DNA of 64,000 bases from Microbacterium marinilacus (GTDB taxonomy: Bacteria > Actinomycetota > Actinomycetes > Actinomycetales > Microbacteriaceae). Of this stretch, positions 36,185 through 44,303 are shown piece by piece. The stretch spans positions 43,127 through 107,126 of the forward strand of contig NZ_JAIJZW010000001.1 of the NCBI RefSeq assembly GCF_019753765.1, read 5' to 3'. Position 1 is the first letter of the stretch. The number at the start of each line of letters is the position of its first letter. The notes below the pieces were generated by a model. The model saw nothing but the letters and a program-made list of their open reading frames with translations, did not search any database and was not told the DNA's origin. The position numbers were made by a program, and so were the translations under genes.

Positions 36185-37333
36185 ATGCGCGGACGACGAA
36201 CGCGAGGGCTGCGATCAGCCGCCCTCATCGCGGCGGGGGCACTCGCCCTCACCGCCTGCTCGAGCGGCGGAGACTCTCCCGACGACGCCGCCCCCGGCGA
36301 TGACGCCGCGGGAGGGGCCGACGTGGCGGCGGCCGAGGAGTTCCTCGCGCCCTGGCTCGGCGAGGGCGACAAGGGCCTGCTCATCGACGAGCCCCTGGAC
36401 GCCCCGGTGGAGGAGGGCACGCACGTCGTCTACCTCGACGTCGGCACTCCGGTGAGCGCCGTGATGTGGCAGAACCTGCAGGCACCGGCGGAGCTGCTCG
36501 GGCTGCGGCTCGAGCGCGTCGAGGTGGGACGCGACGCCCAGAGCATCAACTCGGCGCTGAACACGGTGGTCGAGCTCGCGCCGGACGGCGTCATCAACAT
36601 CACGCTCGATCCGATCTTCTTCGAGCCGCAGATCGCCCAGCTCGACGAGGCCGGCATCCCCATCGCGAGCGGATCGGTGATGAACACCGTGGAGTACGGG
36701 CTGCCCGAGGCGTTCAACGGACCCGAATGGATGACGACGAACGGCGGCGTGCTGGCAGCGGCGGCCGTCGTCCGCTCCGGTGGCGCGTCGGAGTACGTGT
36801 TCTACAACGTGCCCGAGTTCCCGTTCTCGGCGCTCGAGCTCGAGGGCGCGCAGGACAAGCTCGCCGAGCTGTGCCCCGATTGCACGCTGCGCGTGGTCGA
36901 CATCCCGATCGCGGAGCTCGGCTCGACCGCCGCGGACCGTGTCGTCAGCGACCTGCAGGCCAACCCGGCGACGGAGTACTTCATGGCCGCGGTCGACGAG
37001 GTGCAGATCGGCCTGCCGCAGAAGCTCGGTCTCGCGGGGCTCGATGTCGACGGCATCGCGATGTGGACGGCGCCGCCGAACTACGAGCAGATCGCCGCCG
37101 GCGAGCAGGACGCGACGCTCTCGGTCGACCTCAACCTGATGATGTGGACCGTGCTCGACCAGCTGCTGCGGGAGATGGGCGACCAGAGCTACGAGTGGCC
37201 GGACGTGCAGACCCGCGCCGCGACGCTCACGCGCATCACCGACCAGTCGAACGCCCCCGAGGACCCCGTGCTCGGATACGTCGCGATCGACGACTACCAG
37301 GACCTGTTCGCCGCCAACTGGCTCGCCGACTGA
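36185..37333 (+). CDS. ABC transporter substrate-binding lipoprotein
   Basis: 382 aa. Signal peptide with lipobox LTAC (Cys25) and an Asp/Ala/Gly-rich linker. The type-I binding fold is visible: THVVYLDVGTPVSAVMWQNL, SALNTVVELAPDGVINIT, SEYVFYNVPEFPFSALELEG, EYFMAAVDEVQIGLP. It is a distant member of the sugar-binding (RbsB-like) family without the usual galactose/ribose signatures. The ligand may be an aromatic glycoside or another compound metabolised by the neighbouring aldehyde dehydrogenase; that is inference. Confidence 0.75.
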   Translation: MRGRRTRGLRSAALIAAGALALTACSSGGDSPDDAAPGDDAAGGADVAAAEEFLAPWLGEGDKGLLIDEPLDAPVEEGTHVVYLDVGTPVSAVMWQNLQAPAELLGLRLERVEVGRDAQSINSALNTVVELAPDGVINITLDPIFFEPQIAQLDEAGIPIASGSVMNTVEYGLPEAFNGPEWMTTNGGVLAAAAVVRSGGASEYVFYNVPEFPFSALELEGAQDKLAELCPDCTLRVVDIPIAELGSTAADRVVSDLQANPATEYFMAAVDEVQIGLPQKLGLAGLDVDGIAMWTAPPNYEQIAAGEQDATLSVDLNLMMWTVLDQLLREMGDQSYEWPDVQTRAATLTRITDQSNAPEDPVLGYVAIDDYQDLFAANWLAD

Positions 37334-37343
37334 TCCGATCCCG

Positions 37344-37402
37344 CCGGGGGCGCCCGAACGCCCCCGGTCTCCCCGCCGGGGAGGCGCCCTGGCCTCCCCG
37401 GC
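37344..37402 (+). terminator. Two tandem hairpins inside the operon
   Basis: CCGGGGGCG/CGCCCCCGG (37344-37367) and GCCGGGGAGG/CCTCCCCGGC (37375-37402) are perfect stems in the 101-bp gap between the lipoprotein and ATPase genes. Such intra-operon hairpins usually stabilise or partly end the message, so that binding protein exceeds the ATPase. Confidence 0.7.
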
Positions 37403-37434
37403 ACCCCTCACGTCCCTGCTCAAGGAGCATCCCC

Positions 37435-38916
37435 ATGCCAGACGCCGCCCCCCTTCTGCGCGTCACCGGGCTCGTCAAGGCGTTCCCGAGCCTCGTCGCC
37501 CTCGACGGCGTCGACCTCGACGTGGGCCCCGGCGAGATCGTCGCGGTGCTCGGTCACAACGGATCCGGCAAGTCGACGCTCGTCAAGGTGCTGGCCGGCG
37601 TCTACACGGCGGACGGAGGCGAGGTGGCGCTCGCCTCCGGGACCGGCCTGCACTTCATCCACCAGGACCTCGCGCTCGTCGGCGAGCTGTCGTCGGTCGA
37701 GAACCTCGCGCTGGTCAAGGGCACGGGGCCGGCGGCGGCCGCGCCGCTGCACCGCGCGGGGGAGCGGGCCCGCACCCGCGAGCTGATCGCCCGGTTCGGA
37801 CCGGCCTTCGACGTCGACGTCGCCGTGCGCGATCTGACACCGGCGCAGCGGGCGGTCGTCGCGATCAGCCGAGCGCTCGACGGCTGGACCCACTCGGCGA
37901 ACGTCATCGTGCTCGACGAGTCCACCGAGTCGCTGCACCGCACCGAGGTGGACGTGCTCTTCGGCGCGGTGCGGCGGCTCGCGGCGGAGGGCGCGGGCGT
38001 GGTCTTCGTCTCGCACCGCCTCGACGAGGTGCTGAGCCTCGCCGACCGCGTGGTCGTGCTGCGCGACGGCCGCAAGGTCGCCGACGAGCCGGTGGCCGGC
38101 CTCGACCACGGCCGCCTCGTGGAGCTCATCACCGGGTCCGCTGCCGAGGCGGTCGCCGGCGCCCACGAGGGCACGCGACGGCCGGACGCGGAGCCCGCAC
38201 TGTCCGTACGGGGGCTGCGCGGGCTGACCGTCGAGCACCTGGACCTCGACCTGCACCCCGGCGAGGTCGTCGGCGTCGCCGGGGTGCTCGGCTCAGGGCG
38301 CGAGGCCGTGCCGTCGCTGCTCTACGGCGCCGCGCCTGCGGACGCGCAGGCCTTCGCCGTCGCGGGCGGCGCCTATCCGAGGCGCACGCCGGCCCGCAGC
38401 CTGCGTCGACGCATCTCCTTCGTGCCCGGCGACCGTGGTCGTCTCGGCGCGGTGCGCGACATGACGGCCCGCGAGAACCTGACGCTGGCGCAGATGCGCA
38501 CGCTCACCGGGCCGCTCGGCGCCCTCTCGGCGCGGCGCGAGAAGCGAGAGGCGGCCGGCCTCCTGGCCGAGTACGACGTGCGCCCCGCACGGCCCGAGCA
38601 GCGCTTCGGCCTGTTCAGCGGCGGCAACCAGCAGAAGGTCGTGATGGCGCGCGCCTTGCGGGACGACCCGGCGGTGCTGCTGCTGGACGAGCCCACCCAG
38701 GGCGTCGACATCGGCGCGAAGGCCGCGATCTACGACTCCGTCGAGCGGGCCGCGGCACGCGGCACCGCCGTGCTCGTCAGCTCGTCCGACGCGAAGGAGC
38801 TGCTGCGTCTGTGCGACCGCGTCGTCGTGATGCGTGCGGGACGCGGCGCCGTCGAGCTGACCGGCGCGGACCTGTCCGAGCACCGTCTCGTCGCCGAGGG
38901 CTACGGCCTCGCGTGA
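37435..38916 (+). CDS. Sugar-type ABC transporter ATPase (second system)
   Basis: 493 aa with two NBDs. First: Walker A GHNGSGKST, Q-loop FIHQDLALVGELSSVENLAL, a weakened signature LTPAQRAVVAISRAL, and Walker B VIVLDESTESL (Ser where Pro is usual). Second: relaxed P-loop GVLGSGREAV, signature [16 protein letters not shown] and LLLDEPTQGVDI. It is shorter than the RhaT-type protein at 26742. AAGGAG lies before the ATG. Confidence 0.87.
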   Translation: MPDAAPLLRVTGLVKAFPSLVALDGVDLDVGPGEIVAVLGHNGSGKSTLVKVLAGVYTADGGEVALASGTGLHFIHQDLALVGELSSVENLALVKGTGPAAAAPLHRAGERARTRELIARFGPAFDVDVAVRDLTPAQRAVVAISRALDGWTHSANVIVLDESTESLHRTEVDVLFGAVRRLAAEGAGVVFVSHRLDEVLSLADRVVVLRDGRKVADEPVAGLDHGRLVELITGSAAEAVAGAHEGTRRPDAEPALSVRGLRGLTVEHLDLDLHPGEVVGVAGVLGSGREAVPSLLYGAAPADAQAFAVAGGAYPRRTPARSLRRRISFVPGDRGRLGAVRDMTARENLTLAQMRTLTGPLGALSARREKREAAGLLAEYDVRPARPEQRFGLFSGGNQQKVVMARALRDDPAVLLLDEPTQGVDIGAKAAIYDSVERAAARGTAVLVSSSDAKELLRLCDRVVVMRAGRGAVELTGADLSEHRLVAEGYGLA

Positions 38917-38956
38917 CGTCCCACCCGAACCCCACCCCGCCGGCCGAGGAGGCCCC

Positions 38957-39967
38957 GTGAGCACCAGCCGCAGCGACATCCTGCGCGCCCTGTCCTTCCG
39001 CAACATCAGCGCGATCTACATCTTCGTCGTGCTGTTCGCGATCTTCGCGATCTGGATCCCCGACAAGTTCCTGCAGCCCGGCGTGTGGCGCTCGCTGCTC
39101 GACGCCGAGGCGCTCACCGGCCTGGCGGCGATCGCGGCCCTCATCCCGCTCGTCGCCGGCTCGCTCAACCTCGCCATCGGCGCGCAGGTCGGCTTCTCGG
39201 CCATCCTGTCGGCGTGGTTCCTGTCGCGCGCCGGCCTGCCCATCGCGATCCAGCTGCCCGTCGTCGTGCTGGCGGGCGCCCTGATCGGCTTCGTGACCGC
39301 GATCGTCATCACGCGGCTCCGGGTCGAGCCGATCATCGCCACCCTCGGCATGAGCTCGATCCTGCTCGCGGGAATGGCCTGGGTCTCGGGAAGCCAGCAG
39401 ATCCTCGACCTCGGTCCCGACTACCGGCTGATCGCCACCACCCAGCTGGGCGGCGTCACCGTGCCGGTGTACATCCTGTTCGTCGTCGCCGGCGTCACCT
39501 GGTACGTGCTCGAGCGCACGCCGGCGGGTCGGCGGATGTACGCCGCGGGCTACAACCCCGAGGCGGCCCGGCTGGCGGGCGTGGGCGTCGAGCGTCTGCG
39601 CGTGTGGAGCCTGACCGCCGGTGGGGCGATCGCCGCGCTGGCCGGGGCGCTGCTCACCAGCCGCATCAACGCGGGCGATCCCACGGTCGGCCCGAGCTTC
39701 CTGCTGCCGGCCCTGACCGCCGTGTTCCTCGGCTCCACGCAGTTCAAGGGCGGCCGGTTCAACGTGTGGGGCACGATCGTCGCGATGTACGTGCTCGCGG
39801 TCGGCATCAAGGGGCTGCAGCTGGCCGGATCGCCGCGCTGGGTGAACGACCTGTTCTACGGGCTCGCGCTGCTGCTCGCGGTCGCGCTGTCGCAGTGGGA
39901 GGCGACGTCACGGCGTGGATCGGCGGTCGGCCGTGTGCTGAAGGGCATCGGCAAGCGCGGCTCCTGA
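38957..39967 (+). CDS. Sugar-type ABC transporter permease (second system)
   Basis: 336 aa RbsC-type permease with about nine spans; IPLVAGSLNLAIGAQVGFSA is the family N-terminal motif, then RVEPIIATLGMSSILLAGMA and NPEAARLAGVGVERLRVWSL. Only one permease gene is present, so the channel is probably a homodimer, unlike the first system. The GTG start follows a GAGGAGG-like site. Convergent with the LacI gene. Confidence 0.87.
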   Translation: MSTSRSDILRALSFRNISAIYIFVVLFAIFAIWIPDKFLQPGVWRSLLDAEALTGLAAIAALIPLVAGSLNLAIGAQVGFSAILSAWFLSRAGLPIAIQLPVVVLAGALIGFVTAIVITRLRVEPIIATLGMSSILLAGMAWVSGSQQILDLGPDYRLIATTQLGGVTVPVYILFVVAGVTWYVLERTPAGRRMYAAGYNPEAARLAGVGVERLRVWSLTAGGAIAALAGALLTSRINAGDPTVGPSFLLPALTAVFLGSTQFKGGRFNVWGTIVAMYVLAVGIKGLQLAGSPRWVNDLFYGLALLLAVALSQWEATSRRGSAVGRVLKGIGKRGS

Positions 39968-39995
39968 GTCGGCCCGTGCCCGCGCCGTGGCCCGG

Positions 39996-41009
39996 TCAGT
40001 CGCGCGGTCGCGACGTGGACGAGCGGACACGCAGCTCGAAGGGCAGGGGGGTGTCGGACGCGGCGACGTCGCCTCCCGGCTCGAGCTGCGACATCAGGAT
40101 GTCGACGGCGAGGGCGCCCTGCTCGCGGGGGAACTGCGCCACCGTGGTGAGTCCGAAGAAGTCGGACGTGTCGTGGTCGTCGACCCCGACGATGGACACG
40201 TCCTGCGGCACGTGCAGGCCCAGGTCCCGCGCGGCGAGCATGGCGCCGAACGCCATCTCGTCCGACGCGGCGAAGACGGCGGTCGGGCGATCGCGGAGGG
40301 GGGCGCCGAGCAGTTGCTTCGCCGCCCGGTAGCCGCCCTGCACCGTGAAGTCGGCGTTCGCGACCACGCGCTCCTCGATCGGCAGGTCGGCGTCGCGCAG
40401 GGCGTGCTCCCAGCCCTGGCGGCGCTTGGTGGGGAGGTGGAAGTCGGCGTCCGACGCGACGTCGCCGCCGATCAGGCCGATGCGGGTGTGCCCGAGGCCG
40501 ATCAGGTGCTCGGTCGCGAGCCGGGCGACCGCCACGTCGTCGATCGCGAGCGTGCGGACCCCGGGGATCGGGCCGCCGACGCCGACCAACGGCTTGCCGA
40601 GAGTGTGCAGCCGCGTCACCTCGGTCTCGGTGAGCTCGAGCGACACGGCGATGACCGCGTCGACCCGCTGGCGCGGCAGGAAGTGCTCGAACACCGTGCG
40701 CCGCTCGTCGCCGTCGCCGGCGAGGTTGTACAGCGTCACGTCGTAGCCGGAGCGCATCAGGTGCTGCTGGGCCCCCTCGAGGACCGAGGTGAAGTACCAG
40801 CGGCTGAGGAACGGCAGCACGATGCCGACGTTCCGTGTGCGCCCGCTGGCGAGGCTCGACGCGGCCTGCGAGACGACGTAGCCGAGCTCCTGCGCGGCCG
40901 CTACGACACGCTCGCGTGCCGTGGCCGACACGTGTCCGCGACCGGAGAGGGCGCGTGACACGGTCGCTGTCGAGACCCCGGCGAGCCGTGCCACCTCCGC
41001 GATGCTCAT
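39996..41009 (-). CDS. LacI-family repressor of the alpha-glucoside locus
   Basis: 337 aa. The N-terminal LacI HTH starts at residue 2 (IAEVARLAGVSTATVSRALS, then hinge VSQAASSLASGRTRNVG); a sugar-binding core follows. Located right behind the GH13 gene on the same strand (32-bp gap). The two LacI-type sites at 42739 and 42836 are its likely targets, with a malto-oligosaccharide or glucoside as inducer by analogy. Confidence 0.92.
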   Translation of the reverse strand: MSIAEVARLAGVSTATVSRALSGRGHVSATARERVVAAAQELGYVVSQAASSLASGRTRNVGIVLPFLSRWYFTSVLEGAQQHLMRSGYDVTLYNLAGDGDERRTVFEHFLPRQRVDAVIAVSLELTETEVTRLHTLGKPLVGVGGPIPGVRTLAIDDVAVARLATEHLIGLGHTRIGLIGGDVASDADFHLPTKRRQGWEHALRDADLPIEERVVANADFTVQGGYRAAKQLLGAPLRDRPTAVFAASDEMAFGAMLAARDLGLHVPQDVSIVGVDDHDTSDFFGLTTVAQFPREQGALAVDILMSQLEPGGDVAASDTPLPFELRVRSSTSRPRD

Positions 41010-41041
41010 GCCACGCGCCCTCTCGTCATCCGTCGATCATC

Positions 41042-42706
41042 TCAGCGGGCGAGCAGCCAGGCGGTCGTGTCGGCGGGCAGCGCGCCGTCGTCGGCGAGCG
41101 GCCCGCTCGTCAGCAGCACGTCTCCCGCGGGCAGGACGACGGGCTCGGCGCCGGTGTTCGCGATCACGGTGACGGCGCCGTTGCGGAAGGCCACGGCGTC
41201 CGACGGCGCGCCGTCGGCCCAGGTCAGCGTTCCCGAGCCGAGACCGTGGGCGCGGCGCACCTGCAGCAGCTCGCGGTACAGGCTGAGTGTCGATCCGGCG
41301 TCTCCCGTCTGGCGGTCGCGCGCCAGCTGACGCCACTCGTCCGGCTGGGGCAGCCACGAGGCGCCCGTCGCGTTGAAGCCGTAGGCCGGGGCGTCCGCCT
41401 CCCACGGGATCGGCACGCGGCAGCCGTCGCGACCGTACCGTTCACCCGCCGTACGGGCCCAGGTCGGGTCCTGCCGGGCGTCGTCGGGCAGCTCGATCAC
41501 CTCGGGCAGCCCCAGCTCCTCGCCCTGGTAGATGTACGCCGATCCGGGCAGCGCGAGCATCAGGGCGGTCGCCGCGCGCGCACGGCGCAGGCCGACGACG
41601 GGGTCGGGCTTGCCGGGGGACAGCGGCCCGATCCCGTGGCCCTGGGGAGCGTCCGCGCCGAGCGCCAGCCGCGACGCGTGCCGGATGACGTCGTGGTTCG
41701 AGAGCACCCAGGTCGACGGGGCGCCCACCGCGCCGAACGCGGCGAGGGAGTCGTCGATCACCGCGCGCAGCCGGCCGGCGTCCCACTCCGTCTGCAGGTA
41801 GTTGAAGTTGAACGCCTGATGCATCTCGTCGGGACGCACCCAGAGCGCGATCTCCTCGGTGGTCGGCATCCAGGCCTCCGCGCACAGCGCGCGGTCCCCG
41901 TCGTACTCCTCGAGCAGGCGACGCCAGTCGCGGTACACCTCGTGCACGCCCTCCTGGCCCCAGTAGGGCACCGGCTCGGCGCCGCCCATCGACGCGGCGT
42001 CCTCCGGCGGCGTGTAGTCGGGCAGCTGGTCGTGCTTGACGAGGCCGTGGGCGACGTCCACGCGGAAGCCGTCGACGCCGCGGTCGAGCCAGAAGCGCAG
42101 GATCCGGCGGAACTCCTCCCGCACCTCGTCGTTCGCCCAGTCGAAGTCGGGCTGCGCCGAGTCGAACAGGTGCAGGTACCACTGCCCGGGCGAGCCGTCG
42201 GCCTCGGTCACCCGCGTCCACGCCGGCCCGCCGAACACCGACTGCCAGTTGTTCGGGGGCTCCTCGCCGTGCTCGCCCTTCCCGTGGCGGAACATGTAGC
42301 GGCCGCGCTCACGGCTGCCGGGCGCGGCGGCGAGGGCCGCCTGGAACCAGGGGTGCTGGTCGGAGGAGTGGTTCGGCACCAGGTCGACGATCACCCGGAT
42401 GGACCGCGCGTGCGACGCGGCGAGCATCGCGTCGAAGTCGTCCAGCGTGCCGAACAGCGGGTCGACGTCGCAGTAGTCGGCGACGTCGTAGCCGGCGTCC
42501 TTCTGCGGCGACGTCATGAACGGCGACAGCCAGATCGCGTCGATGCCGAGATCGGCCAGCGCGTCGAGGCGCGCGGTGACGCCCGGCAGGTCGCCGATGC
42601 CGTCGCCGTCGGCGTCGGAGAAGGAACGGGGATAGATCTGGTAGATGGCCGCGGAGCGGTGCCACGCGCCGCTCTCGGTGCTCGCGGCGTCCTTGACGGG
42701 GGTCAT
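41042..42706 (-). CDS. GH13 alpha-glucosidase (oligo-1,6-glucosidase/maltase type)
   Basis: 554 aa. GH13 regions: IYQIYPRSFSDADGDGIGDL, VIVDLVPNHSS, nucleophile Asp in GFRVDVAHGL, acid/base Glu in ALCAEAWMP, transition-state Asp in LSNHDVIRH. DADGDGIGDL and the C-terminal fold fit the intracellular alpha-glucosidase subfamily. No signal peptide, so it cleaves imported oligosaccharides in the cytosol. ATG at 42706 is chosen from the -10 box TAGAGT 8 nt upstream. Divergent from the transporter genes. Confidence 0.92.
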   Translation of the reverse strand: MTPVKDAASTESGAWHRSAAIYQIYPRSFSDADGDGIGDLPGVTARLDALADLGIDAIWLSPFMTSPQKDAGYDVADYCDVDPLFGTLDDFDAMLAASHARSIRVIVDLVPNHSSDQHPWFQAALAAAPGSRERGRYMFRHGKGEHGEEPPNNWQSVFGGPAWTRVTEADGSPGQWYLHLFDSAQPDFDWANDEVREEFRRILRFWLDRGVDGFRVDVAHGLVKHDQLPDYTPPEDAASMGGAEPVPYWGQEGVHEVYRDWRRLLEEYDGDRALCAEAWMPTTEEIALWVRPDEMHQAFNFNYLQTEWDAGRLRAVIDDSLAAFGAVGAPSTWVLSNHDVIRHASRLALGADAPQGHGIGPLSPGKPDPVVGLRRARAATALMLALPGSAYIYQGEELGLPEVIELPDDARQDPTWARTAGERYGRDGCRVPIPWEADAPAYGFNATGASWLPQPDEWRQLARDRQTGDAGSTLSLYRELLQVRRAHGLGSGTLTWADGAPSDAVAFRNGAVTVIANTGAEPVVLPAGDVLLTSGPLADDGALPADTTAWLLAR

Positions 42707-42714
42707 GTGACGCC

Positions 42715-42720
42715 ACTCTA
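42715..42720 (-). promoter_or_regulatory. -10 box TAGAGT, leaderless start of the glucosidase gene
   Basis: 8 nt from the ATG at 42706 on the minus strand. Confidence 0.5.
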
Positions 42721-42738
42721 GGGCACCCCTGGACGAAC

Positions 42739-42752
42739 TGGAAACGCTTGCA
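42739..42752. promoter_or_regulatory. LacI-type operator 1
   Basis: TGGAAACGCTTGCA, a central-CG pseudo-palindrome with 5 of 7 pairs, just upstream of the glucosidase promoter. The right half CGCTTGCA is identical to operator 2. Confidence 0.65.
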
Positions 42753-42807
42753 GTACGCTCGCCGATCAACCGGGGTCACGATCCGATCTCGAGCGGGATG
42801 CACCGTT

Positions 42808-42849
42808 TTGAGGATCGTCGTGAAGCAGGTATACCTGTAACCGCTTGCA
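42808..42849 (+). promoter_or_regulatory. Promoter and LacI-type operator 2 of the malE-like operon
   Basis: -35 TTGAGG (42808-42813) and -10 TATACC (42830-42835), 16-bp spacing. Operator TGTAACCGCTTGCA (42836-42849) sits on the expected start point, so bound repressor would block initiation. Confidence 0.65.
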
Positions 42850-42892
42850 GAAACCGGCAGGGCAGCCGGTCCATCACAGAAGGGCTACACCA

Positions 42893-44143
42893 ATGAGGGT
42901 GAACAGCAAGGGCCGCCTCGTCGCGGCGTTCGCGATCGCGACGACCCTGGGGCTCGCGGGCTGCTCGTCGGCCGCGCCGCAGGGCGGCACCGACGGCGAG
43001 CCGACGGACGGCGCCGACGGGGGAGCGACCTCGACTCTGACCGTGTGGGTCGACGCCGAGAGGGTGGACGCGCTCCAGGCCGCCGCCGACGCCTACACCG
43101 ACAAGACCGGCGTCGAGGTGGAGCTCGTCGGCAAGGACAACGCCGACATCAAGGACGACTTCATCCAGCAGGTGCCGACCGGCGAGGGCCCCGACATCAC
43201 GATGGGCGCGCACGACTGGCTCGGCGAGCTGGCCACCAACGGCGTCGTCGCTCCTCTGGAGCTCGGCGACTCGGCCGACGGCTTCCTGCCCGTCGCCCTC
43301 GAGGCGTCCACGTACGAGGGCACCGTCTACATGCTCCCGTACGCCGTGGAGAACATCGCCGTGCTGCGCAACGCGGAGCTGGTGCCGGAGCCGGCCACGA
43401 GCTTCGACGACATGATCGCGAAGGGCGAGGCCGCGGGGCTCGACAGCCCGTTCGTCGTGGAGCAGGGCGCCGAGGGCAACCCGTACCACCTCTACCCGTT
43501 CCAGACCGCGTTCGGCGCCCCCGTCTTCGGCACCAACGATCAGGGCTACGACCCGACCGACCTGCAGCTCGGCAACGCGGGAGGCGAGGAGTTCGCCGCA
43601 TGGCTCGGCGAGCAGGGCAAGAACGGGACCGGCGCTTTCAACACCGACGTCGACGGCGACATCGCCAAGCAGGCCTTCCTCGACGGCACGGCCGCGTTCT
43701 GGCTGACGGGACCGTGGAACGTGGGCGCGGCCATCGACGCCGGCATCGACGTCCAGATCGACACCGTGCCCAGCCCGACCGACGAGGCCGCCTCGCCGTT
43801 CGCGGGCGTCAAGGGCTTCTTCGTGTCCGCCGAGTCCGACAACAAGGTCGCGGCGAACGACTTCCTCGTGAACTACCTCGGCACCGAGGACGCGCAGCTG
43901 GCGCTGTTCGAGGCCGGGAACGTCCTCCCGGCGCTGTCGGCCGCCGCGGACACCGCGTCGAGCGACCCGATCATCGCGGGCTTCGCCGAGGTCGGCGCCG
44001 AGGCGGTGCCGATGCCCGCCATTCCCGCGATGGGCGCGGTGTGGCAGTACTGGGGCATCGCCGAGGCCGAGATCATCAACGGAGCCGACCCGGTCGCGAC
44101 GTGGCAGAAGCTCACGTCGGACGTGCAGGGCGCGATCGGCTGA
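42893..44143 (+). CDS. Maltodextrin/alpha-glucoside-binding lipoprotein (MalE-like)
   Basis: 416 aa. Lipobox LAGC (Cys24) after a short basic signal peptide. Type-II solute-binding fold with MalE-like blocks: LTVWVDAERVDALQAAADAY, PDITMGAHDWLGELATNGVV, FFVSAESDNKVAANDFLVNYL. The N-terminus of the mature part is Gly/Asp/Thr-rich, a flexible linker. It delivers substrate to the MalF/MalG-like permeases. Confidence 0.88.
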   Translation: MRVNSKGRLVAAFAIATTLGLAGCSSAAPQGGTDGEPTDGADGGATSTLTVWVDAERVDALQAAADAYTDKTGVEVELVGKDNADIKDDFIQQVPTGEGPDITMGAHDWLGELATNGVVAPLELGDSADGFLPVALEASTYEGTVYMLPYAVENIAVLRNAELVPEPATSFDDMIAKGEAAGLDSPFVVEQGAEGNPYHLYPFQTAFGAPVFGTNDQGYDPTDLQLGNAGGEEFAAWLGEQGKNGTGAFNTDVDGDIAKQAFLDGTAAFWLTGPWNVGAAIDAGIDVQIDTVPSPTDEAASPFAGVKGFFVSAESDNKVAANDFLVNYLGTEDAQLALFEAGNVLPALSAAADTASSDPIIAGFAEVGAEAVPMPAIPAMGAVWQYWGIAEAEIINGADPVATWQKLTSDVQGAIG

Positions 44144-44189
44144 TCGCGGACGACGAACCCATCCCCCTGCTCGTCGAGCGAGCGGGCGA

Positions 44190-44207
44190 GGCGCTCTCAG
44201 AAGCGCC
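44190..44207 (+). terminator. Small hairpin between malE-like and malF-like genes
   Basis: GGCGCT-N6-AGCGCC in the 160-bp gap. It is weak, but could reduce read-through so that the binding protein is made in excess. Confidence 0.35.
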
Positions 44208-44303
44208 GACCTCGCCGAGGCGCAGGAGCACCGCGGCCTCGGCGCGGGCCCGCGCACCTCGTCCGACGGGCAGGGGGGACATCCTCCGCACGGGCAGGGA
44301 GCC

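Noticed and set aside
37435..38916. ATPase thought inactive because of a degenerate second P-loop
   Set aside because: The relaxed C-terminal P-loop is normal for RbsA-type fused ATPases; the first site is complete apart from the DEST variant.
42828..42837. Palindrome AGGTATACCT as a separate operator
   Set aside because: It is the -10 region itself; ten symmetric bases are weak evidence beside the LacI-type site.
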